This document shows, one piece after another, positions 8,309-17,166 of a stretch of DNA of 64,000 nt. Source of the DNA: Ornithomonoglobus_A sp045649025 (GTDB taxonomy: Bacteria; Bacillota; Clostridia; UBA1381); NCBI GenBank assembly GCA_045649025.1, contig JAZRPB010000006.1, positions 163,127-227,126 on the forward strand, in the 5' to 3' direction. A program made the position numbers and the translations under genes. Numbering within the stretch: the first letter of the stretch is position 1; the number at the start of each line of letters is the position of its first letter. The notes under the pieces were generated by a model that searched no databases, was not told the DNA's origin, and worked only from the letters and a program-made list of their open reading frames with translations.

Positions 8309-9649
8309 ATGTCATACGCAAAGCGAGTATTAGAAGATTTACAGAAAAAGAATCCTAATGAGCCTGAATTTATTCAAGCTGCAACAGAAATTCTTGAAAC
8401 ATTAGAGCCAGTTTTGGAAAAGCATCCTGAATATGAAAAGGCTGCTCTTCTTGAGAGAATGGTTGAGCCTGAAAGACAGATAATGTTCAGAGTTCCATGG
8501 GTAGACGACAATGGTAATGTACAGGTAAACAGAGGCTACAGAGTACAGTTTAACAGTGCTATAGGTCCATACAAGGGCGGTATAAGACTTCACCCATCAG
8601 TAAACTTAAGCATTATAAAGTTCCTTGGTTTTGAACAAACCTTCAAGAATGCACTTACAACACTTCCTATGGGCGGCGGCAAAGGCGGTTCAGACTTCGA
8701 CCCAAGCGGTAAGTCGGATCGTGAAATTATGGCATTTTGTCAAAGCTTTATGACAGAACTATTCAGACATATTGGTGCTGATACAGATGTTCCTGCAGGC
8801 GATATTGGTACAGGTGCAAGAGAAATCGGCTATATGTTTGGTCAATATAAGAGATTAAAGAACTGCTACGAGGGCGTTCTTACAGGTAAAGGCCTTTCAT
8901 ACGGCGGCTCACTAATCCGTCCTGAAGCAACAGGCTTTGGTGCAGTTTACTACACAGTAAAAATGCTTGAGCACTTTGGTGACAGCATAAAGGGCAAGAC
9001 TTTTGCAGTTTCAGGCTTTGGTAATGTTGCTTGGGGCACTGTTATAAAGGTAAACGAGCTTGGCGGTAAGGTTGTTACAATTTCAGGTCCAGATGGCTAC
9101 ATCTACGATGAGGACGGCGTAAACACACCTGAAAAGATTGACTTTATGCTTGAAATGAGAGCATCAGGCCGTAACAAAGTTCAAGATTACGCAGATAAGT
9201 TTGGTGTTCCATTCTATGCAGGCCAAAAGCCATGGGGCGTTAAAGCAGATATTCTTATGCCTTGTGCTACTCAAAATGAGGTTGGTTTAGAAGAAGCAAA
9301 GAAGATTGTTGAAAACGGCGTTAAATATTATGTTGAAGTATCAAATATGCCTACAACAAACGAGGCTGCTGCATACTTAAAGCAAAATGGTGTTATTGTT
9401 GCTCCTTCAAAGGCTGTTAACGCAGGTGGTGTTGCAGTTTCAGGTCTTGAAATGAGCCAGAACTCAATGAGATACAGCTGGACAGCTGAAGAAGTAGATG
9501 AAAAGCTAAAGAGAATTATGTCCGACATTTTCGACAGCTCAATAAAGGCTGCTAAAGAATGTGGTATGGATGATGACCTTGTTGCAGGTGCTAACATTGC
9601 AGGCTTTATGAAGGTTGCAGAGGCTATGATGGCACAAGGTGTTTGCTAA
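8309..9649 (+). CDS. gdhA: Glutamate dehydrogenase (NADP-type, hexameric)
   Basis: A 446-residue enzyme for reductive amination of 2-oxoglutarate by ammonia, linking nitrogen assimilation to central metabolism. The catalytic segment PMGGGKGGSDFDP is present, with the catalytic lysine at 125, the same position as in the Clostridium symbiosum enzyme. Also visible are the substrate region YKGGIRLHPSVN and the Rossmann dinucleotide motif VSGFGNVAWG near residue 237. Length and motifs are those of the small hexameric class. Coenzyme preference for NADPH is inferred from family resemblance only. The gene is monocistronic, ending at the bidirectional terminator 9662-9702. Confidence 0.96.
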   Translation: MSYAKRVLEDLQKKNPNEPEFIQAATEILETLEPVLEKHPEYEKAALLERMVEPERQIMFRVPWVDDNGNVQVNRGYRVQFNSAIGPYKGGIRLHPSVNLSIIKFLGFEQTFKNALTTLPMGGGKGGSDFDPSGKSDREIMAFCQSFMTELFRHIGADTDVPAGDIGTGAREIGYMFGQYKRLKNCYEGVLTGKGLSYGGSLIRPEATGFGAVYYTVKMLEHFGDSIKGKTFAVSGFGNVAWGTVIKVNELGGKVVTISGPDGYIYDEDGVNTPEKIDFMLEMRASGRNKVQDYADKFGVPFYAGQKPWGVKADILMPCATQNEVGLEEAKKIVENGVKYYVEVSNMPTTNEAAAYLKQNGVIVAPSKAVNAGGVAVSGLEMSQNSMRYSWTAEEVDEKLKRIMSDIFDSSIKAAKECGMDDDLVAGANIAGFMKVAEAMMAQGVC

Positions 9650-9661
9650 TTACATAATAAA

Positions 9662-9702
9662 TATGCATAAAAAAAGGACTTCAAAGTCCTTTTTTTTATG
9701 CA
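9662..9702. terminator. Bidirectional terminator between gdhA and yycI
   Basis: A long near-perfect palindrome: ATGCATAAAAAAAGGACTT and its complement around a 1-3 base loop. It serves gdhA from the left and the walRK operon from the right. The stop codon of the minus-strand gene (9696-9698) lies inside the right arm. Confidence 0.85.
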
Positions 9703-10493
9703 TCTATATAAACATTGCCATCTGTATTTGTTTCTATTCTCCACACAGGTCTTAATGTGGTTAATTCCTTGGAGGTATCGGTGAGCATATAGCCAAGCTC
9801 TATTGATTTTATTTCCATTTGCTTATCGTTTACATTATCCTGTGCAAACAGAATAAGTGCGTCGGCAACAGGCTTTGCCTCTCTCTTATCACGTGATGGT
9901 GATTTGGGGTAATACCATTTGCCATCAAGCTGCACAAGACCTGTATCGTTAAATTCAACACTTATACAATTATTAAATATACGTAAGCCCTCTGCTTTTT
10001 TTATAATGTCGAAGCGTACACTTTTCTCGTTTTCACTAATAACCATATTACTTCCGTCTATGTTAAAGCCAAGACCTTGCAGTAATTTCTGCACTTGTTT
10101 TTTTGCCTCGTTTGGCTTTATTTTTTTTGCAATATCCTCACCAAGCTCGCCTGTGGGCTTAAATGAAAAGTCTGTGCCCTGAAACTTAACCGTTCCCGTG
10201 TCGGAGGTATATGTTTCGGCAAGAACAGACGGCTCTTTGCCTAATATGTTATGGCTGACTGCGGTTTTATCTACCGTAATGCTTTCCAAATCCATATCTA
10301 TAACATATTTTCTTTCAATGTCAACAATATCTTCATCAATCCTTATACCGCATTCACCAAGATACGAAACAAGCTTATACACCGTTTCATCGCTATACTT
10401 AGTATCCTTGGTAAACATAAGCAAAAAGCACACCGCAGCCATCATAAAAAAGACAACTATTAACAATACAATCTTAACAAAATAATTTTTCAT
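9696..10493 (-). CDS. yycI: YycI-like two-component regulatory membrane protein
   Basis: A 265-residue protein with one N-terminal membrane segment (about residues 7-28) and an extracellular domain. It ends in the LRPVWRIET...YIDA pattern typical of YycI (PF09648 fold). It lies 15 bp downstream of the walK-like kinase in the same operon, the position YycI occupies in Bacillus, where YycH and YycI bind the kinase's membrane segments and tune its activity. No separate yycH or yycJ/walJ follows; the operon stops at the terminator. The assignment rests on membrane topology, C-terminal pattern and context more than on strong motifs. Confidence 0.78.
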   Translation of the reverse strand: MKNYFVKIVLLIVVFFMMAAVCFLLMFTKDTKYSDETVYKLVSYLGECGIRIDEDIVDIERKYVIDMDLESITVDKTAVSHNILGKEPSVLAETYTSDTGTVKFQGTDFSFKPTGELGEDIAKKIKPNEAKKQVQKLLQGLGFNIDGSNMVISENEKSVRFDIIKKAEGLRIFNNCISVEFNDTGLVQLDGKWYYPKSPSRDKREAKPVADALILFAQDNVNDKQMEIKSIELGYMLTDTSKELTTLRPVWRIETNTDGNVYIDA

Positions 10494-10508
10494 AATATAT
10501 GCTCTCTT

Positions 10509-12329
10509 TTACGTTGTTTCAGGTGTGGGTATTGTGATTGTTACTTCTGTACCCTTGTTAAGCTCACTTGTAATTTTAATTTTACCGTTAAAGAATTTTT
10601 CTATTGTCTGCTTTGCAATAGCAAGACCAAGACCTGTTCCGCCCTTATCACGAGAACGTGCCTTATCAACACGGAAAAATCTGTCGAATATCTTTGGCAA
10701 CTGTTCTTCGGAAATACCAATACCTGTATCTGCAACCTTAATTTGTATATCCTTATATACCTTGGAGGTATAAATTGTAATAGAACCGCCGTCACGTGTA
10801 TACTTTATAGCATTGGTCACTATATTTGTTATAACTCTGTCAAGACCGTCACGATAGCCCATAATTATTGGTATTTCGTTTATTCTTCTGTGTGTTAATG
10901 ATATATTCTTCTTTTTAGCAGTAAATATGTTTCTTTCTATGATATTATCCACCAACGCACGCACATCAATCTCATCAATACGCTTAACGTATGCCTGATT
11001 TTCATCAAGCTGCGACAGTGTTAAAAAGTCGCTTATCATACGTGTCATTCTGTCTGCCTCCGACGTAATTGTACCAAGAAAACGTGTTCTTAATTCCACG
11101 TCTGCTTCAGGCGAATCGGAAAGCATTTCCGCATATGATTTTATTGTGGTTAGAGGTGTTCTTAACTCGTGTGATACGTTTGATACAAAATCACGACGCG
11201 ACTTTTCAAGACGCTCCTGCTTTGTTATATCGTGAATAATAACAATTATTCCACCTGTTTTATTTTCGAGTGTGAATGTTGCAAAGCTTAAAGTTAAAAA
11301 TTGCTCATCAACCTTTATCATTCTTTCTGTTTCTGCCTCATCATCACTCTTAACATATAAAATGTCGCCAAGTGTTATATTTGCATTCAATTCCTTGAAA
11401 AATCTGTCGAATGTGATGTCATCAAGATATTTTCTGCCAAGAAGCTTTTGTGCTTCATTGTTAAAATGAATAAGCCTGCCGTTTATGTCAAATGCAAGAA
11501 TACCATCGGTCATATTCTGTAATATGGTTTCGATTTTGTTCTTCTCCTCATTTGCCGCGGCAGTTGCTTCGTTACCTTTTTGGGCAAGCAAAACAAGCAT
11601 ATTGGTCATTTGACCAACCTCGTCTTTTATATCGCTTTCTTCAAGTGCGTTTATGTCGCCCTCGGTTAAAAGACGTGCCTTTTCTGTTAGCGCTTTTATT
11701 GGATTTGTTATATCGGTAGCAAATGCAACACCTATCACAAATGCAATTACACCAGCAATCAACCACGATACAATCAACATATAAAACAACCAATTAACCG
11801 CCGTTTTTCTATCGTAGCAATCATCTCTTATATAAATAATATATCGGATTTGTGCTCCGTTCATAATAGGATAGGCATAATCTATGTATGAGGTTGTGAT
11901 GGCATTTTCCAAATCCTCACTGCCACGCATTGCACTTAACAGCGTTTCGGTGTGATCACCATTATGCTCTCTGCTTGAATATAAAAATCTTCCGTCTTTA
12001 TCAACCACCGAGAAATATCTTGAGGGCGATATTCCAAGATTAGTGGCATTTGCACTCATCAGCTCTGTTATTTTTGAGATACCATAGCTGTTATCCTCTT
12101 CAAAAACAATAGCCTCGCCCGAGCCGTCAACAGGTGCAGTGCTTGTGTTTGCAAGCTCTGTTAATTGCTTTTTAAAATCATCATTAAAGACTTTGGATAT
12201 ATCATTATTAAAATTTTTCTGATAGCGCAGCGATACTCCAAGCATAGCAGTTGCCGAGCATATAGCCTGCATAACAACCACAAGCAAAACAAAGTATACC
12301 ACTATCTTCCACTTTATACTTTTAAACAA
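10509..12329 (-). CDS. walK: WalK/VicK-type sensor histidine kinase
   Basis: A 606-residue membrane kinase controlling cell-wall metabolism genes with its partner WalR. Domain order is: membrane segment (about 8-30), extracellular sensor (about 31-180), second membrane segment (about 182-205), HAMP (about 206-258), PAS (about 265-360), HisKA with FVSNVSHELRTPL (phospho-acceptor H387), then HATPase with an N-box (NIVTNAIKYT), DTGIGI and GGTGLGLAIA. This TM-sensor-TM-HAMP-PAS-HisKA-HATPase order is the WalK architecture. It starts 29 bp after the walR stop and is followed by yycI, so one transcript is expected from the promoter at 13137-13165. Confidence 0.92.
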   Translation of the reverse strand: MFKSIKWKIVVYFVLLVVVMQAICSATAMLGVSLRYQKNFNNDISKVFNDDFKKQLTELANTSTAPVDGSGEAIVFEEDNSYGISKITELMSANATNLGISPSRYFSVVDKDGRFLYSSREHNGDHTETLLSAMRGSEDLENAITTSYIDYAYPIMNGAQIRYIIYIRDDCYDRKTAVNWLFYMLIVSWLIAGVIAFVIGVAFATDITNPIKALTEKARLLTEGDINALEESDIKDEVGQMTNMLVLLAQKGNEATAAANEEKNKIETILQNMTDGILAFDINGRLIHFNNEAQKLLGRKYLDDITFDRFFKELNANITLGDILYVKSDDEAETERMIKVDEQFLTLSFATFTLENKTGGIIVIIHDITKQERLEKSRRDFVSNVSHELRTPLTTIKSYAEMLSDSPEADVELRTRFLGTITSEADRMTRMISDFLTLSQLDENQAYVKRIDEIDVRALVDNIIERNIFTAKKKNISLTHRRINEIPIIMGYRDGLDRVITNIVTNAIKYTRDGGSITIYTSKVYKDIQIKVADTGIGISEEQLPKIFDRFFRVDKARSRDKGGTGLGLAIAKQTIEKFFNGKIKITSELNKGTEVTITIPTPETT

Positions 12330-12358
12330 CTATAAAACTCCTTGCAAAACTCATGGAA

Positions 12359-13060
12359 TTATTTATTGAAATAGTATCCCAAGCCTCTTTTTGTTATAAT
12401 ATATTTAGGTAAGCTGGGGTCATCTTCAATCTTTTCACGCAAACGTCTTACCGTAACGTCGACAGTACGCACGTCGCCATAGTATTCATATCCCCACACA
12501 TTTTCTAATAGCTTCTCACGTGAGAAAATCTTATCGGGTTGAGTTGCCAAAAACTTTAACAGTTCAAATTCTCTTAATGTGATATCAACTGTTTCTCCGC
12601 CCTTTAATACTTCATATCTTTCAATATTTATAGATAAATCGCCCGAAACAACAGTATTCACATCTGATGACGGATTAACAGGCTCTGGCACTTCGTATGC
12701 ACTTCTTCTTAAGTTTGCTCTTACTCTTGCCGTTAATTCTCTTGCCGAATATGGCTTTGTGATGTAGTCATCGGCACCCAATTCAAGTCCCAACACCTTA
12801 TCAACCTCGTCCTCACGTGCGGTAAGCATAATAATGGGCACACTCGAACGGTCTCTTACACGTCTGCAAACCTCAAAGCCGTCCATACCAGGAAGCATAA
12901 CGTCGAGCAAAATAATATCGGGGTTTTCATTTAGAGCCATTTCAAGACCTTTAACTCCATCAAATGCCGAGATTGTTCTGTATCCTTCTTTTTCAAATTT
13001 AAATGCAAGTATATCATTGATGTTTTTTTCATCTTCAATTATAAGTATTGTCTTTTCCAT
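12359..13060 (-). CDS. walR: WalR/VicR-type response regulator
   Basis: A 233-residue OmpR-family transcription regulator. The receiver domain has the acidic pocket (ED at residues 9-10), phospho-acceptor D53 in ILLDVMLPGMDG, and the conserved lysine in DDYITKPYSARE. The C-terminal winged helix includes LREFELLKFLA and VDVTVRRLREKIEDDP. In Firmicutes WalR controls autolysins and wall turnover, often essentially. It is first in the walR-walK-yycI operon, with an AGGAG-type ribosome site. The downstream LCP and nearby PBP genes are plausible members of the same wall-homeostasis programme, but no WalR box was searched systematically. Confidence 0.93.
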   Translation of the reverse strand: MEKTILIIEDEKNINDILAFKFEKEGYRTISAFDGVKGLEMALNENPDIILLDVMLPGMDGFEVCRRVRDRSSVPIIMLTAREDEVDKVLGLELGADDYITKPYSARELTARVRANLRRSAYEVPEPVNPSSDVNTVVSGDLSINIERYEVLKGGETVDITLREFELLKFLATQPDKIFSREKLLENVWGYEYYGDVRTVDVTVRRLREKIEDDPSLPKYIITKRGLGYYFNK

Positions 13061-13136
13061 TGTTACTTTTACTAACTCCTCTCACAAATTTTCTTTAAAA
13101 AGCGTTCGTTACATTTGTTTCTCTACAGTTACATCT

Positions 13137-13165
13137 ATTGTATCAAATAATTACAAATTTATCAA
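13137..13165 (-). promoter_or_regulatory. walR operon promoter
   Basis: On the minus strand TTGATA (13160-13165), 17-bp spacer, TACAAT (13137-13142), with a TGA extended -10, about 75 bp upstream of the walR ATG. Confidence 0.75.
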
Positions 13166-13254
13166 GTATATTTTAGAATTTTATTAAAATTATTGCATTT
13201 TCTTCTTGGTTTTTGTGCATAACGAATATATGTAAATTTATTACATCTCCTTTA

Positions 13255-13522
13255 GGGGATAGGAAAAAAAGATGCAGAATAAACAAACCGAACTGAAAAA
13301 CAAAGTTATTGCTTTGTTTTTCAGGTTACCTGAAGGCGTACGCTTGTACGTCGAATGGTGAGGTTTGTTTGTAGCAAAAGGCATTATATAAAAAGAAAAA
13401 TATTGCCCAAAAGCAATATTTTTCCACATACAGTATAAAATTTTTATTTTTAAGGGGTAAATAACATTATGCAAGCCTCTTTATTTTTTGCCTTTTGCGG
13501 TCTGCGCTTTTTTAACATCCCC
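13255..13522. repeat. Structured repeat element, full copy 1 (ncRNA or MITE)
   Basis: 268 bp closed by a long inverted repeat: GGGGAT..AAAAAAAG..TGCAGA (13255-13278) against TCTGCGCTTTTTT..ATCCCC (13501-13522). Inside lie AAACAAACC/GGTTTGTTT (13281-13289 with 13362-13370), a 13-bp hairpin (13293-13305 with 13312-13324), the conserved hairpin GCGTAC-loop-GTACGT (13336-13351), GCAAAAGGCA/TGCCTTTTGC (13374-13383 with 13489-13498), and a 12-bp hairpin (13395-13424). The same architecture with different bases occurs at 20248-20501. It begins 8 bp after the LCP gene stop. The transcribed strand is unknown. Confidence 0.75.
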
Positions 13523-13530
13523 CTCACAAA

Positions 13531-14643
13531 TTAGCTATCGTATACACTGTCATAATACGCTTCGTTGTATCTCAAATTCTGATTATATTTTTGTGAGTGT
13601 CCCAACGAATCCACAATCCCGTTATTTACCGCCTCATAATACGATTGATAATCATCACCGTAATATTCGGCTTGTCTTTCGGGGTCCTCAACGGTCATTT
13701 CGTTATCATAACCAAAATTTTCCCATATAAGAGTTCTTAACTCATTCATATTCGGCACAAGCATAGACTGATTTTCAGCACTATCATATGCATCCACACC
13801 GGGAACTGTTATTGTGTTTATGTTAACAGACGAAATGTTGGTTAAATACTTTGAATACTTAATAACATCAGATACTGTTACATTTGTATCAATATTATCA
13901 ACAACATCTTTAAATATAGACGGAACCTTTAATATCAACGAGGCATTAAGCTTCTGGTCGGCAAGTGCCTTTATAAAGTCCTGTTGAAGCTTTATTCTGC
14001 CTATGTCACCGTCGACATAGCCTTGTCCCTTATTATTCTTTCTGTATCTTAAAAGATGTACAACCTCTGTACCATTTAAATCGTGGTTACCTGGCGGAAG
14101 ATTTATATGCAGGCTTTGAATAGGGTCATCATATACCATACCCATACCATCGCCATGCACGTCGGGAATATCAAAGTTGACAGGTCCTAAATCATTCATT
14201 ATCTGTGCCACTGCATCGAATGAAAATTCTATATAGTAGTTTATTGGAACACCTGTAAGTCTTGATACTGCACCGCACACTCCTTCCGGACCGCCTATCT
14301 CGCCGTTCTCATAGAGATATGCGTGTGCTGCATTTATCTTTTGATATCTGTTTCCCACAAAAACTCTTGTATCTCTGGGTATAGACAAAACACTCACCTT
14401 GTTTTGTTCACTGTCGTATTGAGCAAGCATTATGGCATCAGTTCTTAAGCCGTCCATATCCACACAGGTTAAAAGAACATTGATTTTTCCGTCGTCCGCT
14501 TTTACCGTGCCACCGTTATCAACAATACCGATATCGCCGAGCATTGAGGAAAAGTTGCAGCCAAGTGCAAGTGCACCCACACACAGTATAACTGCAAGTG
14601 ATACTCCTAAAACCTGAAAGTATCTTTTTACATTAAACTTCAT
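13531..14643 (-). CDS. LytR-CpsA-Psr (LCP) family cell-wall assembly protein
   Basis: A 370-residue membrane-anchored protein with an N-terminal signal anchor (about residues 9-31) and an extracellular LCP domain. Motifs are NVLLTCVDMDGLRTDAIMLA, SVLSIPRDTRV, GAVSRLTGVPINYY, and HLLRYRKNNKGQGYVDGDIGR with the arginines that bind polyprenyl pyrophosphate. LCP proteins transfer teichoic acids or other glycopolymers from undecaprenyl carriers to peptidoglycan. The C-terminal 80 residues are acidic and tyrosine-rich and outside the core. It has its own consensus promoter at 14680-14708 and is followed by structured repeat copy 1. Confidence 0.93.
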   Translation of the reverse strand: MKFNVKRYFQVLGVSLAVILCVGALALGCNFSSMLGDIGIVDNGGTVKADDGKINVLLTCVDMDGLRTDAIMLAQYDSEQNKVSVLSIPRDTRVFVGNRYQKINAAHAYLYENGEIGGPEGVCGAVSRLTGVPINYYIEFSFDAVAQIMNDLGPVNFDIPDVHGDGMGMVYDDPIQSLHINLPPGNHDLNGTEVVHLLRYRKNNKGQGYVDGDIGRIKLQQDFIKALADQKLNASLILKVPSIFKDVVDNIDTNVTVSDVIKYSKYLTNISSVNINTITVPGVDAYDSAENQSMLVPNMNELRTLIWENFGYDNEMTVEDPERQAEYYGDDYQSYYEAVNNGIVDSLGHSQKYNQNLRYNEAYYDSVYDS

Positions 14644-14679
14644 TAAAAGAGCTTCTCCATTTCTTAATTGTTACACTCT

Positions 14680-14708
14680 ATTATACATCTATTTGCGAAA
14701 AATGTCAA
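14680..14708 (-). promoter_or_regulatory. LCP gene promoter
   Basis: On the minus strand TTGACA (14703-14708), 17-bp spacer, TATAAT (14680-14685): a full consensus match about 40 bp before the ATG. Confidence 0.85.
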
Positions 14709-14751
14709 TTATAGAACTATTAACAATTCTTTTCGTTATATTAAAATTCTG

Positions 14752-15483
14752 TTACAAAGGCATAAATGCATTCATTACGGTTTGCACAGCGTCTATGTTC
14801 CCTTTCGGATATGTTATAAGGAAATAGATCATATCGTTATTCTTCTTTTTTATACAGTGCAGCATTGATGTGTCGCCGCTTGTTATATCCAAACACGAAA
14901 ACTCCATACCTGCAATTTCAGCATATGATATTTCCTTGCCTATCTGTGCAGTTGGTATTTGGGCATAGCCGTTTGAAATACCGCCAAGATACTCTGCCTC
15001 GCTATACTTGCCTTTGTTTTTATCAACTGCAACTATAACCTGCACATCGCCCTGTTCGTTGTGTATAATAGCCTCGTAGCTCATATCCTCGGTAGTACCT
15101 GTATCCTCTAAAAGCTGCTCCATTATAGCGTCCATCTGCTCGTGGTTATACATTGTATACCCTTGGGGAAGATTGAACTTTATACCAATATATTCACTCA
15201 CAAAGCTGTTTTCATTAACCTCACCCTGTTCATAAACTTCGTTGGTATTATTATTCTCGCCATTATTCTTCTCATCTTGCGTTTGTACTTCTTCGCTTTG
15301 GACTTCTGCTTCGTCCTCCTCTAAAGCTTCCTTATCCACTTTAGACTCTATTGCCTTGTCGGGCTTAACAAGAGAGCTTTTCTTTTCGGTATCACCTTTA
15401 CTGCCACACGAAGCACAACACACAACAAGCACAGCTGCGGTGCATATAAATGCAAGTCTTTTTAGTATGTCTTTTCTTTTCAT
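14752..15483 (-). CDS. Putative lipoprotein of unknown function
   Basis: A 243-residue protein with a lysine-rich start, hydrophobic core and lipobox-like VCCASC near residue 26, predicting a lipid-anchored exported protein. An acidic linker rich in Glu, Asn and Gln follows (about 35-80), then a globular domain containing EYIGIKFNLPQGY, a pattern seen in small extracytoplasmic lipoproteins. The start is placed at the ATG at 15483: the upstream in-frame ATG at 15495 lies against the AAAGGA ribosome site with no spacing, while 15483 is about 12 bp away. It follows the ABC ATPase gene by about 30 bp on the same strand and is probably cotranscribed. No specific function is recognised. Confidence 0.75.
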   Translation of the reverse strand: MKRKDILKRLAFICTAAVLVVCCASCGSKGDTEKKSSLVKPDKAIESKVDKEALEEDEAEVQSEEVQTQDEKNNGENNNTNEVYEQGEVNENSFVSEYIGIKFNLPQGYTMYNHEQMDAIMEQLLEDTGTTEDMSYEAIIHNEQGDVQVIVAVDKNKGKYSEAEYLGGISNGYAQIPTAQIGKEISYAEIAGMEFSCLDITSGDTSMLHCIKKKNNDMIYFLITYPKGNIDAVQTVMNAFMPL

Positions 15484-15515
15484 TTTTATAACCATTCCTT
15501 TTACAAAAACACAAG

Positions 15516-16298
15516 CTATTCCATAAGATTACTTAAAAACTCTTTTGTTCTCTGGTTTTTAGGATTATCTATAACCTCTTGCGGAGTACCTTTTTCAAGT
15601 ATAACTCCATCATTCATAAATATTATCTCGTCTGCAACATTACGTGCAAATTCAATTTCGTGTGTGACTATAACCATAGTCATTTTCTTTTGTGCCAGGC
15701 TTTTTATTACTCTTAAAATCTCACCTGTAAGCTCGGGGTCAAGTGCCGATGTAGGCTCATCAAAAAACAAAATTTTAGGTTTTAGTGCAAGAGCTCTTGC
15801 AATTGAAACTCTTTGCTGCTGACCGCCCGAAAGCTCACACGGGTAGTTATTAAGCTTGTTTTCAAGCCCCACTCTTGTTAAAAGCTCAACAGCCTCGTTT
15901 CTAATTTCTGCAATAATTTGTGCTTTATTCTTCTTATAGTCTTCTCTTTCCTTTGCAAGCTCACGAGGTGCAAGCATTACATTTTCAAGTGCTGTGTATT
16001 GTGGAAACAGGTTGAAGGATTGGAATACAAGTCCGAAATTTAACTGTCTTTCACGGATTTGAGATGCACTTAATTTTGCCACAGCATCACCGTCGAAAAT
16101 TAAATCGCCGTTAACATAAATCTGACCTTTATCGGCAGTTTCCAAAAAGTTGATACATCTTAAAATTGTTGTTTTACCGCTTCCCGAAGAGCCTAATATA
16201 CCAAGTATACTGCCCTCCTCCATAGAGAAGTTTATTCCGTTTAAAACATTGGTTTTACCAAAGCTTTTACATAAATTTTTAACCTCAAGAATTGCCAT
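15516..16298 (-). CDS. Polar amino-acid ABC transporter ATPase (GlnQ type)
   Basis: A 260-residue cytoplasmic ATPase powering uptake of an amino acid. Walker A is GSSGSGKTT, the signature is LSGGQQQRVSIARAL, Walker B is ILFFDEPTSALDP, and the switch histidine lies in VIVTHEIEFA. A lysine-rich insertion of about 15 residues (KEREDYKKNKAQIIAEIRNE region) sits before the helical domain and is longer than in typical GlnQ. It lies 11 bp after the permease gene. With the permease and the binding protein at 17167-17988 it forms a complete importer. Confidence 0.94.
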   Translation of the reverse strand: MAILEVKNLCKSFGKTNVLNGINFSMEEGSILGILGSSGSGKTTILRCINFLETADKGQIYVNGDLIFDGDAVAKLSASQIRERQLNFGLVFQSFNLFPQYTALENVMLAPRELAKEREDYKKNKAQIIAEIRNEAVELLTRVGLENKLNNYPCELSGGQQQRVSIARALALKPKILFFDEPTSALDPELTGEILRVIKSLAQKKMTMVIVTHEIEFARNVADEIIFMNDGVILEKGTPQEVIDNPKNQRTKEFLSNLME

Positions 16299-16309
16299 TA
16301 TATCCTCCT

Positions 16310-16948
16310 CTATGCATCGTAGTAGCTCATTTTCTTTTCAAGCTTACTGAATATCACAGTTAAAATTCCGCCCATTGCAAGGAAGAATAAGCCTGTTGAG
16401 AACAACGGCCATATCAATCCGCCATTTTTAGAGAAACGTTCTGCACTCATTATGATTTCGCCAACACCTATAATTCTTGATAAGGACGTATCCTTAACAA
16501 GTGTAATAATCTCGTTACCCATAGGCGGAACAATTCTTTTTACCACCTGAAACAGAACAATCTTAACAAACACCTGTATTTTTGTAAGACCAAGCACCTG
16601 ACCTGCCTCATATTGACCTTTTGGTATACTCTCTATTCCGCCCCTGTATATTTCAGAGAAGTATGCGGCATAGTTTATAATAAAAGCAATAAAGGTAGCC
16701 ATCATTCGCGATTTCATAGGAATGTCAAGCAAAAGTCCTGGTGCATATGCAACAACAAAAAGCTGGAGCATAAGCGGTGTTCCACGTATTATCCACACAA
16801 AAAGTCTTGATATGTACGAAAGCGGCTTAAATTTTGACATTGAACAAAATGTTATTAAAAGTCCCAGCGGAACTGCCGCCGCTATTGTGCCGAAGAATAT
16901 TATTAAATTAAACTTAAAGCCTTCAAAAAGCTCTAACCATACATTCAT
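16310..16948 (-). CDS. Amino-acid ABC transporter permease (HisM/GlnP type)
   Basis: A 212-residue membrane protein with about five hydrophobic segments and the EAA coupling loop EAGQVLGLTKIQVFVKIVLFQ. The frame is open to 17044, but the start is placed at the ATG at 16948 (MNVWLELFEGF): this gives the normal family length, whereas the upstream extension has no family character. The polar amino-acid class is inferred from family resemblance. It lies between the binding-protein gene, separated by a hairpin at 17063-17096, and the ATPase gene. Confidence 0.9.
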   Translation of the reverse strand: MNVWLELFEGFKFNLIIFFGTIAAAVPLGLLITFCSMSKFKPLSYISRLFVWIIRGTPLMLQLFVVAYAPGLLLDIPMKSRMMATFIAFIINYAAYFSEIYRGGIESIPKGQYEAGQVLGLTKIQVFVKIVLFQVVKRIVPPMGNEIITLVKDTSLSRIIGVGEIIMSAERFSKNGGLIWPLFSTGLFFLAMGGILTVIFSKLEKKMSYYDA

Positions 16949-17062
16949 ATTAAATCCATAGCCTTTCTGCCCGCGAATACATACAGCAAGCGGGTATAAT
17001 AAGACGCATAACATATTATGCACATATGTGCTGACCTTACACATATGTAATTAAACTTGCCG

Positions 17063-17096
17063 AAGGCATAGTTTGAATGAAATCAAGCTATGCCTT
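17063..17096 (-). other. Intra-operon hairpin after the binding-protein gene
   Basis: AAGGCATAGTTTGA (17063-17076) pairs with TCAAGCTATGCCTT (17083-17096). There is no T run on the minus side, so it is more likely an mRNA-stabilising or attenuating hairpin than a full terminator. That would raise the level of the binding protein over the permease and ATPase. Confidence 0.55.
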
Positions 17097-17166
17097 TTGC
17101 CCTAATAATTTTATTCTTTTTTCTACGCCCTTTAGCGTGGGCTTATAGAGCGTAAGTTATGTAAGA

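Noticed and set aside
13255..13522. c-di-GMP (GEMM) riboswitch
   Set aside because: A GGTTACC-GAAGG resemblance exists, but the rest of the aptamer core is absent and the element is at gene 3' ends.
16949..17044. Longer N-terminus of the permease
   Set aside because: The extension lacks family character and a good ribosome site; ATG 16948 gives the normal length.
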